DNA of 64,000 nucleotides, taken from positions 23,312,001 to 23,376,000 of the forward strand of contig JAKSXM010000014.1 of assembly GCA_022575985.1 (NCBI GenBank), read 5' to 3'. Under the pieces are notes generated by a model. The model ran no database searches. It was given only the letters and a program-made list of their open reading frames with translations, and had not been told where the DNA came from. Of this stretch, positions 1-10,232 are shown in pieces. Both the position numbers and the translations under genes were made by a program. Each line of letters begins with the position of its first letter. Position 1 is the first letter of the stretch. This DNA comes from Anagrus nilaparvatae. Taxonomy: Eukaryota > Arthropoda > Insecta > Hymenoptera > Mymaridae.

Positions 1-459
1 TGCACTTTTTGTGTAGAACTGCACGTTAAAAAAATCACTGGTTAATTGGATTGCTCTGCTAAAAAATTTCAAGCAGAATCTAAACTTTGATAGTTTGTAA
101 ATTACTTAAGTTCAAAAAATTTAAGTGCAGCAACTGAATCATGCATTGCTATCAGTCCCAGATTTAATTGCAGATTTAACAAGTAGACATACTAACCATG
201 ACCTACAGGCTCCCGCAGACAAACCCTTTAAAAAAGGGCTCTCATAAAAATGTCCTAACATTGGGTGCCTACTGACTTCCACAAACCAAAAGCTGACACT
301 GCGAGTAAATTAAAAAAATAAAAAAAAGAAGTGATCAAGTTTAAATAAATTAAATAGACTTATTCAGAAAATTTATTGCAACAAAATTCAATACGTAAAA
401 ATCTCAACAAAAAAAATACACAATAAATAAATAAACATAAAAATAAAAATAAAAATCAT
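1..459. other. Intergenic, no gene seen
   Basis: AT-rich sequence downstream of the DXO-like gene. The left part (about 180-300) is slightly richer in G and C, but I see no open frame, RNA fold or repeat that I can name. The 3' UTR of the minus-strand gene probably lies in the last 100 bases. Confidence 0.5.
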
Positions 460-1941
460 CTATTCTTCGATTTTAACACGTTTATAATCAGTTAAAGATT
501 CAGAATCCTCATCACCAATATTTTTTCTCTTATTATTATCAACAATTTCAATTGATTCTTCTTTTAAGTTAAAATGACATTTTTTATTATTAATTATTTC
601 ATTATATTCTTCATATTTATCAATGTACCAACGTGGTAAAAAGAAGTAATCATAATAGTTAACATCAGTACTCAATATTTCTTCCATTAAAATTTCATCA
701 TTATTTGCTTTAAATTCAAATTTGTAAATACATTCATAATAATCTAGAGTTACTTTTTCTTTTAAATAATTTAAAAATTCATTACAAAAATTTGTGCATA
801 CTGAGTCTTTCCAAAATATCTGAAATGAAAAAAATTGGTTTTTTCTAAAAATGTAAATATTGATAAAAAAATATAATGAAAATTTCTGTACTCACATTAT
901 CCATATTTGGTAAATCTGAAGTTTGCATTTCATCAATTTTATTAACAATACCATCATTTGTCCTTAAGCCACATATTATTTTATCACAACCAACCATGAT
1001 ATTTTGTAAATACCAATTTAGTAATTTTAATTTATAATAACTTTTATTTTCATATTGTTTTAATGAATTTGTTTTAATACTTAATAAAATTTTATTACTT
1101 AAATCAGTTGGTTCTTTAATTTCATCATCTGATTCAACACCATGTATGACAGATGCATATAATAATGAATGTTGATCAATATTTGATGTAAATACACCAC
1201 AAAATTCATTATTTTCATTTACTGGTACTGATGTATCTGATGGTTTCTTTGGTGATTCTGGAAGAATAAAAATATTTAAAAATAGTAAGCAGTTATAGAG
1301 TATTTATTGTCTTTAAAAATTATACCTGATAACAAATGTTGATGAAATTTTAAACCCCATGAAATTGTTTTAGAAACATATTTATCATTTAGTTTTTCAT
1401 CTATTTTCTTATTTTTATTATCTTCGATATGAAGATAAATATTACCACCAAGTTTTATTGCATATAAAATCCAACCATCTTTATTATATGGCGTAGAACT
1501 GATATTTATCAATACACCACGCATACAAATAAAATCACTATCCAAACTGCAAAAAAGCAAACAAAATTTTTTAAAAAACAATTTTCTAAATTCGTTTCAA
1601 AAAACTTACTATTTTTCATCATTTAAATTAGTTTTAGTTTTATTAAAATTGTTTGATATCCATTTTAATATAAAATTCATTTTTTCATCTATTGAATGTT
1701 TAATTAATCTACGTATTATTTTATCAATACCATCATTTAAATTAAAATTAATGTTATTTAAATTATAATTTTTGTCCAAATATTTTAAATTTTTTGCATC
1801 TTCTGAATATATTCTTTCACAGCTGGTTATACTGTAATATCCTAATATTGTAATATTTAAAAATTTTTTTAATTCTGAATTGACTTTATCATTAACTTTT
1901 TTAATTGAAAATTCATTCATTTTTAATTGAAATTTTATCAA
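460..1941 (-). CDS. DXO/Rai1-family decapping nuclease homologue, probably catalytically inactive
   Basis: Four exons on the minus strand (1941-1610, 1546-1326, 1257-896, 819-460) join in frame to 424 residues, close to the ~400 of DXO/Rai1 proteins. Family signatures run in order: GYYS...LKYL near the N-terminus, RGVLINISSTPY (120-131), GWILYAIKLGGNIYL, WGLKFHQHLL (174-183), YYKLKLLNWYLQ, SVCTNFCNEFLNYL, and FLPRWYIDKY near the C-terminus. Active DXO trims faulty caps and degrades RNA with Mg2+ held by Glu192, Glu234, Asp236 and Glu253 (mammalian numbering). Here the aligned positions read His179 (KFHQ for KFEQ), Val221 and His223 (SVIH for GEVD) and Ser244 (SIKT for ELKT); only the lysine, Lys246, remains. 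The frame is open and the splice sites are canonical, so this is a gene, not a pseudogene. Drosophila Cutoff is a known dead member of this family that works in piRNA transcription; whether this is its counterpart is unknown. Met1 (1941) or Met8 (1920) may be the start. Confidence 0.88.
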
Positions 1942-2872
1942 TAATATTATTCTATATTGTCACTCATAGAACAAACAAAATGAAACTAGTATTTCAGGAA
2001 TGATACAAAAATGGGTATAGTATAAATTATGTTTAATTTATAAATAGTGCATACTTATAATCTTACAAAATTATTAATGTAAATATTTACATCTAATAAT
2101 ATTTACATAATTCTATACATAATTATATTTTAGTTTTGTAGATTTGAAAATTCACGCACGAAGTTTTAAAAATAATAAGAAAGATAAATATTTTATTTTA
2201 ACTCAAGATAATTTACTACATAAATATAATAGATAGATAAAATTTGGACAGAGGCTTTTTTGTCAATATTCCTGGTGAAAATAACATAAAAGCAACAGAA
2301 ATTCTATTTTGAAAAAATTGTATTCTTTTTGAGGAACTAATTTGCAATCTCTTTGGCGGCGTTTTCTTATTAGAATGGTCTGTAAATATTAAATAAAGAC
2401 CAAATTAATTTGTCTGGAATAATTGTGTTATTATTGCCCATAAGCCTAAAGAAATTAAACAATTTAGTTTTTGGCTATTTATCAAACTATTAAATTTCAT
2501 TAATTATAAAACTTAAATTTTAAATTGGCCGCTTTTTTTAAATTAGTTCAGCACAAAACCATCGATAGCGCTTTGATCGGTAACTAGGGTCCCTAGTAGG
2601 GACTCTATAACTATACAGTCGGTAGCAGCCGATAAAAAAGTAAAACAAAAAGTTTTCGGAGTCGTGTTTTAATAATAAACACGATGATTTTTTAATAAAA
2701 AAAATAAGTTTATTAAAATTGAAATCAAATTAAAGTAAATTTTTATTTTATTAACATATTTATATTTAAAAAATAAATATCTGTAAAACAAAATATTTTA
2801 ATTTTTAATAGTATACAGAAGTTTCAACAACAAAGGTTTACGAAAAAAATTAGTTAATATTTTTTTGTGAAA
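1942..2872. promoter_or_regulatory. Shared divergent 5' region of the DXO-like gene and NDUFB2
   Basis: The 931 bases separate two genes that point away from each other, so both promoters must lie here. The only GC-richer island is about 2545-2665. It contains an ATCGATAG box near 2561, resembling the insect DRE core (TATCGATA), and the near-palindrome AGGGTCCCTAGTAGGGAC near 2587. No TATA box stands out from the AT-rich background. The assignment as a promoter is inferred from position. Confidence 0.4.
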
Positions 2873-3427
2873 ATGATTGGTTCCCGATTAGTGAATGTTT
2901 TCAAAACAATTAATCAAAATAAAATTGGAAGCTCGAGCTTTAGAAAATTGCAATTACAACAAATTCGACACAGTGGACATGGTGAAGTGTAAGTAAAAAA
3001 AAATATTACGTAAGGTGAATTAATTTTTATTAATATAAGGTTATGTTGTTGTTACTAACAATAAATATGATTTATGAAAAATAAAAATTAACACACTAAT
3101 AAATTTAATTTTATCTGCAATTAAATATTTTTAATTTTTTAGTTGGGAATATCGGTCAATAACTCGTGAAGCACCAAAATGGGCTAGAGTATGGTCAACA
3201 ATCGTAATGTCTACTACTTGGTTTTGGATTTGGTGGAACGTATGGCATGGGTGGGAACATCTTATTGTAAGTTAAATTTATATTTTATCTCTTAATAAGT
3301 TTTTTTTTGCATTAACTTTTATTGTAACAAATTTTTGTAGGGTTATTATGAAGGCAAACCTTTACCCGATCCACTATCATTTACTGATGAAGAACTTGGC
3401 ATACCTCCTGATGATGAAGATTTGTAG
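2873..3427 (+). CDS. NDUFB2: NADH dehydrogenase 1 beta subcomplex subunit 2 (complex I AGGG subunit)
   Basis: Three exons (2873-2988, 3143-3266, 3341-3427) with GT/AG borders give 108 residues, the usual length for the insect protein. The subunit is an accessory part of the membrane arm of mitochondrial complex I. The N-terminal ~37 residues are rich in Arg, Lys, Ser and Gln without acidic residues, as in a mitochondrial presequence. The mature part has the single hydrophobic segment with the typical aromatic run TTWFWIWWNVWHGWEHL (about 63-79). The C-terminus, FTDEELGIPPDDED, is nearly identical to animal NDUFB2 and identifies it. ATG at 2873 is the first in-frame methionine ahead of the presequence. 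The gene is convergent with ALDH-A, with 254 bases between the stops. Confidence 0.95.
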
Positions 3428-3681
3428 ATGTAAAATTGTTATTGATTGAATATTATTAATTTTAATTAAATGTAATACATTTATTACATATATTTTTTAA
3501 AGTTCATTCGTATAAGTTAAACTTTTACATTTACCTTAAAAATAATTTGGTGAGTAATGCAAACAAAAATATAAAAAATTATTATTAAAAGTGGCTTTAT
3601 AAATGTATTTATTTGTTATTAAAAAATATATAAAATAGATTGCTCAGTTAATACAAAGAATTTAATATTAATTTTTTATAC

Positions 3682-6360
3682 TTATTTAGAAAATGTACGA
3701 ATAGTTATAGTTTTGACTTCTAAGTATTCGTGTAAGCCTTCTTCACCCCTAAAAATATATAAAAAATATTATTTTAGTTTATGAACTAATGTATTAAAAT
3801 TGGAAAAAAGGATATCTTACAATTCGCGTCCAATACCAGACTTTTTGTAACCCCCAAAAGGTGTTTGAGAAGTGATCAGATCATAGCCATTTACCCTATA
3901 AGAAAATTAATTGCATATTTTGATCGTCATAAATTAATATGAATTTTTATTTAGTGTCCTTAAATTAATACAATTATATTAATTCTTACCAAACACTTCC
4001 AGCTTCCACTGCTTGTGCAAAAGTCAATGCTTTGTCAATATCTTTAGTAATTATTCCAGCTGCTAATCCATAAGTAGTTTTGTTTGCTCGTTCGATTACT
4101 TCTTCCAGATTATCAAATTTTAGTATACTTTGTACAGGTCCAAAAATTTCTTCTTTTGCAATTCTCATATCATCATTGACATTAATAAATACAGTAGGCT
4201 ATATATAAATTGTTACATTATTATTTTTAAATATTTTATAAATAGTTACTGTAAAAAATATTTTCTCACTTCAATGAAAAATCCTACATTCCCCACTCGC
4301 TTACCACCTGTAGCTACCTTAGCTCCTTCCTTTATGCCAGATTCAATTAATCCTAAAACTTTATCAAACATATCTTGATCAATTTGAGGACCTTGATCTG
4401 TTTTTTCATCAAAAGGATCTCCAACTTTTCTCTCTGCTGCTAGTTTTACTGCATGTTTAACAAATTCATCATAAACTTTTGAATGTACAAATGTTCGTGA
4501 ACCAGCGCAACAACTTTGTCCGTGGTTATCAAATAATGCATGATAGGCAATATCAGCAGCTTCTTTGACTAAGCATAAAAATATTTTAATAAAAAATATT
4601 AAATTTTGAAACAATATATTTTCAGTTATAAAATCTTACGATCTGCATCTTCACAAACTACCAATGGACTTTTGCCACCTAACTCTAAACTAACTCGTTT
4701 CAAATTACTTTTTCCAGATGCTTGCATAATTAAATGACCTACCTGAAAAAAATTTTAACTTAGTTAAAAAGAAATTTAGATAAATAATAATTAAGAAAAA
4801 TTTTATAACACCTCAGTAGATCCTGTAAATGCAACTTTATTTATGTTTGGATGTTCTGCAATAGCTGCGCCAGCAGTAGGTCCATAACCAGTAATAACAT
4901 TAATTACTCCAGGTGGGAAACCAGCTTCTTTTGCTAGAGACGCCATATACAAAGCAGTCAAAGGAGTTTGTTCAGCAGGTTTTAAAATGATGCAGCAACC
5001 AGCTGCAAGAGCTGGGCCCCATTTCCAACTGAGCATTGAAACTGGATAATTCCACGGTATTATTTGGCCAACAATTCCTACAGGTTCTTTTCTTGTCATG
5101 GATAAAACTTTACCATCTGCAACAAAAAATTTTTAAATGTAGTTTATAACTTTATTCAATTTATTACTGATAGATAATAAAATTTATACCTGCAGGTATT
5201 GTTTGCCCATGAATTTTATCACACCAACCAGCATAATAACGTATAACGTCGGCACTGTATGGAATTTCGATTTCCGCATTTGCAAAAGTTTTTCCATTAT
5301 TTAAAGTCTCTAAACTTGCCAAATATTCGGTATCACGAACCATTAAATCTGCAAGCTATTGACAATACTTTTTATTTATTACAAAAGTTTATCAAGGTAT
5401 TAAAATTTTAAAAAATCTTACTTTATGCATCAATTTTGCCCTTGCAGAGGCATCCAAATTTCGCCATTCTGAATTTCGCGCGAATGCACGTTTTGCTGCA
5501 GCAACAGCCTTATCAACATCTGCCTAAAAAAAATTTTTTGACATACAATTTTTTACTATTTTCAAATTTTAGAATAAGTTCAGGCAAATATACCTTATCT
5601 CCTTCTGAAACTTCAGCAATCACTTTTCCGGTTGCTGGATTGATTGTTGGAAATTTTTTACCACTTACAGAATTCACAAACTGGTTGTCTATAAATAACT
5701 GTAACAATTAAAATAAAATAAGATTTTAGAATAATAAAATTTATTTAAAATAAAAATATATTTTAGATATTTTAAAAAATTAAAATTTAATAGATTTTCC
5801 TGGTCATCCTCTTTCTCCTAAGGTGAATCCTGGGTTAATCATACCAATTTCTCAAAAAAATTAAAATCTTAATTCAAAGAAAATTTAAATTTAAAATTTG
5901 TTTTCTTGCAAATTTCATTTTTATCCCGTGAGGATTTATCTTTCATAGGTAAAGTAAATAAATAATTATGTACATACTTTTGATAATCTAGGCCGCACCC
6001 TTGTAAATTGCGATAATTTTTATATGCAATTTTTAGTAATGAAAGCCACCCATTAATAAATTAATTATTAATAAAAAAAATTTTAACTTTTACAAATTAA
6101 AATAATAGTTTACTTATATCATTTTCTGATGTATTGAAAAAATTTTTTAAATTTAGCTGCTAAACTTAATATAATAGCGAAAAATTTTTGAAATATTTAT
6201 AATTTATTAAATGCTTTGTTTTTGTAATTTTAATGAATGAATTATAATTAAATAATACTCAAATAGTAATTCTTTATTTTATTACGCAGAAACAAGATAA
6301 TAAAATAATAATTAAAATAATCACCTGAGTGTATTTAATTTCTGGATTAGAAATAACCAT
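3682..6360 (-). CDS. Aldehyde dehydrogenase, ALDH1A/ALDH2 type (copy A)
   Basis: Ten exons on the minus strand: 6360-6325, 5698-5594, 5523-5422, 5355-5190, 5116-4812, 4742-4640, 4568-4270, 4198-3990, 3895-3821, 3748-3682. They total 1467 nt, giving 488 residues, typical for this tetrameric NAD(P)-dependent enzyme that oxidises aldehydes to acids. Landmarks: IIPWNYP with oxyanion Asn159, KPAEQTPLT (cofactor lysine), FTGSTEVG (Rossmann glycines), LELGGKSP with general base Glu258, GQSCCAG with catalytic Cys292, KEEIFGPVQ, and [18 protein letters not shown] near the end. The first residues ([12 protein letters not shown]) are not a mitochondrial presequence, so a cytosolic place is likely. The pocket tryptophan (LSWKWGPAL) is kept. 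A minus-strand AATAAA at 3613-3608 lies about 70 bases after the stop and is a candidate polyadenylation signal. Exons 2-6 match ALDH-B base for base in length, showing recent common origin. Substrate is not known. Confidence 0.95.
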
Positions 6361-6594
6361 ATTTGTGCGGTTTATTTCAATGTACTTAGCAACTAAAAGT
6401 TGTATAATAAAACTATTTAAAAGACTAAGTAAAATACAATCTCCTTTGCATTTAAAATAAAATTCTGCGATAAAAAAGAAATCACATTTATCTTCTTTTG
6501 CTTTATTCGAGGCTTATTATTGTATTATGCAACATATATTACAGCGAATAAAAATTGCGCTTTTAATTGAAATATAAAATATTTTTAAAATAAT

Positions 6595-6610
6595 TATCGA
6601 TATATCGATA
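6595..6610. promoter_or_regulatory. Double DRE-like palindrome upstream of ALDH-A
   Basis: TATCGATATATCGATA is a perfect palindrome made of two TATCGATA units, the DREF/BEAF-type binding box of insect promoters. It lies about 235 bases upstream of the ALDH-A start codon on the minus strand. Binding is not shown; the assignment rests on motif match and position. Confidence 0.45.
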
Positions 6611-7149
6611 TAATTATATATGTGACGCTTTGTTATTCTTGGGGTAATTATACATGATTAATAAATAGCTCAAAATGTCATGCGAGGTCTCAAAAATAAA
6701 AACTTATTTTTTTCGATAAAACAACTTAAAATTAGGTGATTCCCTCATATCCAGAAAGAATCTAAAGATTTACCTATATCAAAGGAATTTTGCCCTGTTT
6801 AAAATATTTTGATAGAATTGAACCTCTCTGCCACCATTTTTCAAAGTTCCGTATAAAATCTATATAAAACAAAAAAAAAGGTTTCCAAAGTAAAATTTGA
6901 AAAAAAAACAAAATTTTTTATTTTGTGTTATTTATCCATGGAATTACCCTCTGATTAGATAAAAAAATAAATTTTGTTTTGGTCATATTCCCACCTGAAT
7001 AAATATTGCCAAGTCAAGGCAAGTTAGTATTTTTTTACATAAAATTAAATTTATTTTTAAATTCAAAAAAAAATTTATACGATATGCAAAAAAATTTATT
7101 TCCTCGTTTAATTAAAATTATATATATTATACGAATTCAAATCAGAATA

Positions 7150-7668
7150 TTAGGGGCGTTCAAAAAAAAACGTAAAGCTTAAAATTCTATTTTTGGGGTA
7201 CCCGAGTACCCCATGTAACACCATGTCACATTTTAGTCAACCACATACCCTCCCTTAGAAGTGTTACTAACAAAAATAATTTTATGGATTGCCGTGATGT
7301 TTTTTATTTGATATCTTTTTTATTGATACATTTTTTGATCATTCAGAAACATAAGATAAATTTTTAATATATATATTATAGAAAAAACATTTATGTAAGG
7401 GTTTCCAAATTGTTTAGTGGTGTTACATTTCCATGCATGGATAAGTTTTTTCATAAAATTGTTGTTACATATTTTTCGAACGCCCCTTACGACTGAAGTA
7501 GTATCAGAAATCTCGTCGGAGATTCTATTGATATACTTGTTTTTGTTAATTTTTGTTACGTAACGCTTTCTGTTAAATACCTGCACACCCCGATTTGGGT
7601 AAGTAACACTTTTCTTTAATACCCACCCACCTTATAAGCGTTAGGTTTTTTTTGAACGAACCCTAAAT
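7150..7668. mobile_element. MITE-like element with GGGCGTTCAAAA termini
   Basis: The left end TTAGGGGCGTTCAAAAAA (from 7150) is repeated inverted at two places: TTTTTCGAACGCCCCTTA ending near 7492, and TTTTTTTTGAACGAACCCTAA ending near 7668. This could be one element of about 343 bp next to a second end, or a 519-bp element with an internal copy of its terminus. It has no coding capacity. Similar GGGGCGTTCA-ended short elements are common in insects, but I cannot assign a superfamily. Confidence 0.6.
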
Positions 7669-9150
7669 ATATATATGGGCATATCCATTACTTTTCATAC
7701 AAAAGCGTGCGCACCTATGACTCCGATCGGGCTAAAATTTTAAGGGGTGGTTTCAGATAATAAAAAAACTCAGCCAGCCGAAATTTCAGCCATTCTGCAG
7801 GACGGGTTGTCGAGATACAAACTCTAAAAGGTCCAAAAATAACTGTTTTTAGCCAATTTTCAAAAATTTACTGGGCTTCAAGGATTACGCCAAAAAACAT
7901 CCGGCTGATCTCATTTTTTTCTTTGAACTTTAAACTTTTACCAAAAAAATTTTCAAAAAGTTTCAAGGAGTTGATTTTTACTAGCATTGATTAACATAAG
8001 ATTCATTTTATCAAAAAAAGCTGATTTTTGAACTTAAATTGTGACTCAAAATCATTAGCTTAAGACTTCCAATTAGTCTCGTTAAAAGCATCTAGCATAG
8101 AAGCAAAGACCTTTCAAATGAGATCTTAAACGTTAAAAAAGCTCATCAAGGACCGGAGATATAAGCAATTGAAAGTTTTCTGTTTCCGAAAATATCGTTT
8201 TTTTAACAACTTGTCTGCAACTCGTCTGCAAAATTTTTCTCTGAGCACTTTAAGGGCTGAAAATTTCAGGAAAGCTTCTTTTGATATTAAAAAAAATTCC
8301 CTAAAAATTTTCTAGACCTATATTATACCTATAAGAACAGCGATTTTTTTTTAAGCGTGACATCCTATTCTGATACCGCAGAAAAATTTTCCCAAGTTAC
8401 ACAAGATAGTTTAAATTTTTCAATATTTCATAATATTTTAGGCAGTAGTCTGTATTATATAACAGCTGATGAAATCCAAATTAATAATTATATGAATGTG
8501 AGAAATTAAATTTAAAAAAAAAAATCCTAAATTTGTTAAAAATATGGCTATAAAACCCCCAAAAAGTATATGCTAGATTTTTTCATTCTCGGTTCACCAT
8601 ATCAAAAATTCATAAATAAATATCAATCCATTTGGCAACTGAAATATTATTCACTCTCTTTATTAATAAAAATAAAACGTAATAAGATAAGCTATTGTTT
8701 TTTTGAATTTTTAATATTGTATTTGAACAATTTATTGATTAATTCAAGTACTTTACATCGTATTGTAAATATTAAATTACAAAATAAAACAATAATACAA
8801 TGAATTTTATTTTTTTTTAATGAATATGCAATTATTCAAAAAAATTATTGTAAAAAGATTTTTATATTTCGCCCCAATGGTTAATTTTATTAATAAAAAC
8901 AGAAAATCTTAAAAATTTAGCTGCTCTTAAAAAGAATAAAGAGAAGTCATAATTTTATGAATTCGTTTAATACAAGTTGAAAAAATTCAAAACTTCAAAT
9001 TAGCAACAAAAAATTTTCAACAAGTCATTTTTCCTAAAACAGTTTATACGTATTATAATCACGCATTTACAGATGCAAACAATTAGAAATTAAAATTTAC
9101 ATGACCCACGTCATCTAAAAGATACAAGTTTCTCAAAAACTGGAATTTTA
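7669..9150. other. Intergenic, no gene seen
   Basis: AT-rich DNA with a few G/C-richer stretches (about 7700-7870 and 8040-8250) that read like decayed repeats. No frame has coding character, and I see no termini or tandem units. Confidence 0.4.
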
Positions 9151-9154
9151 TCAT

Positions 9155-9415
9155 GGAACATGTTTAGGGGGTACTTCAGAACTTGAAAATTAAGGGGGGG
9201 GGGGGGTCAAATTTGCCCTATTTAAAGGGGGGAGTTTAAATAATCTGGACTTAAGGACTTAGGATAATATAGGTTTATGGACTTAGAATAATATCGATTT
9301 AGGGACTTGGAGTAAATCAGGTTTAGGGACTTGGAATAATATTGATTAAGGGACTTAGAAGAATTTAGATTTAGGGAATTAAAATAATTTGGGTTAGAAA
9401 ACCGTAAAATTACTC
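9155..9415 (+). repeat. G-run / minisatellite element, copy 1
   Basis: A GGAACATGTTT half-palindrome (9155), a run of 13 G (9194-9206) followed by TCAAATTT, then about seven degenerate copies of a ~24-bp unit, consensus GATTTAGGGACTTAGAATAATT, to about 9410. The same order of parts recurs elsewhere in the window (40350, 43890, 44567, 48180, and inverted at 28330 and 38090). Confidence 0.75.
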
Positions 9416-10232
9416 TATAGAAAATTAATGATCGAAAACCTTTGTTTACAGCAGACCTTTTTTGAAACAAATAAATTTCAAACTTATTTCATATTTCAAC
9501 AATTGAAATTTATGATAATTTGTCATTTTGAACAGTTTGGTAAATGCATTTTTCAACTAACTTTTAATTTCGCTGAGAAGACTCTTTTTAATACATTTAT
9601 TGCAATATATTGGGCATGCATTAAATTATATAGACTCAAAGTAGGAGTCAAATTATACCTTTCAGTGTGAATATGTTAATTAAAAAAATCAAATGCACAA
9701 TAAATATCATTGAACTTTCCTGTTCTGTATTAGCCACTATATTTATTTATATATATTATTTAATTATATAAATATACAGCTGAAGAATTACATTTAATAA
9801 TTGTTTTTTTCTCATTTAAATTAAATGACTTTACATAAATTAATTAACAGATATTATTTAACGTTAAATAATAATTTCGCCTCATCTGTATGCTATCGAA
9901 AAATGAATAAATGATTAAAAAAAATATTTTTATTGATAATACAAAAATTCTTTTTGGAAAATTTTTAAAACTATATTTTTTTTGTATTGTAATAGTGATT
10001 TTTAGTTTTTTTAATGATAAATATATTTCTAGTTGTAACAGCATTATTTTTTTTCTTATTTCAAGGTTAAAATAAGAAATATTCTTTGGTAGTAGGGGGA
10101 CTAAAATATATCACTTGTGCAGTATAATATTATGTTCATTTAGAATCTTGTAACAGTCTCAATAAGACTTACGAGTCAAAGAACTTATAATTATTATTAT
10201 TGTTGTTTTGTTCAATTATTAAGCAATAAATA
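9416..10232. other. 5' flank of ALDH-B
   Basis: AT-rich, no gene. The last 150 bases before the ALDH-B start must hold its promoter, but I see no distinct core element. Confidence 0.35.

Noticed and set aside
9222..9470. 82-codon minus-strand frame with repeated YYSKSLN units
   Set aside because: The peptide repeat is just translation of the ~24-bp minisatellite.
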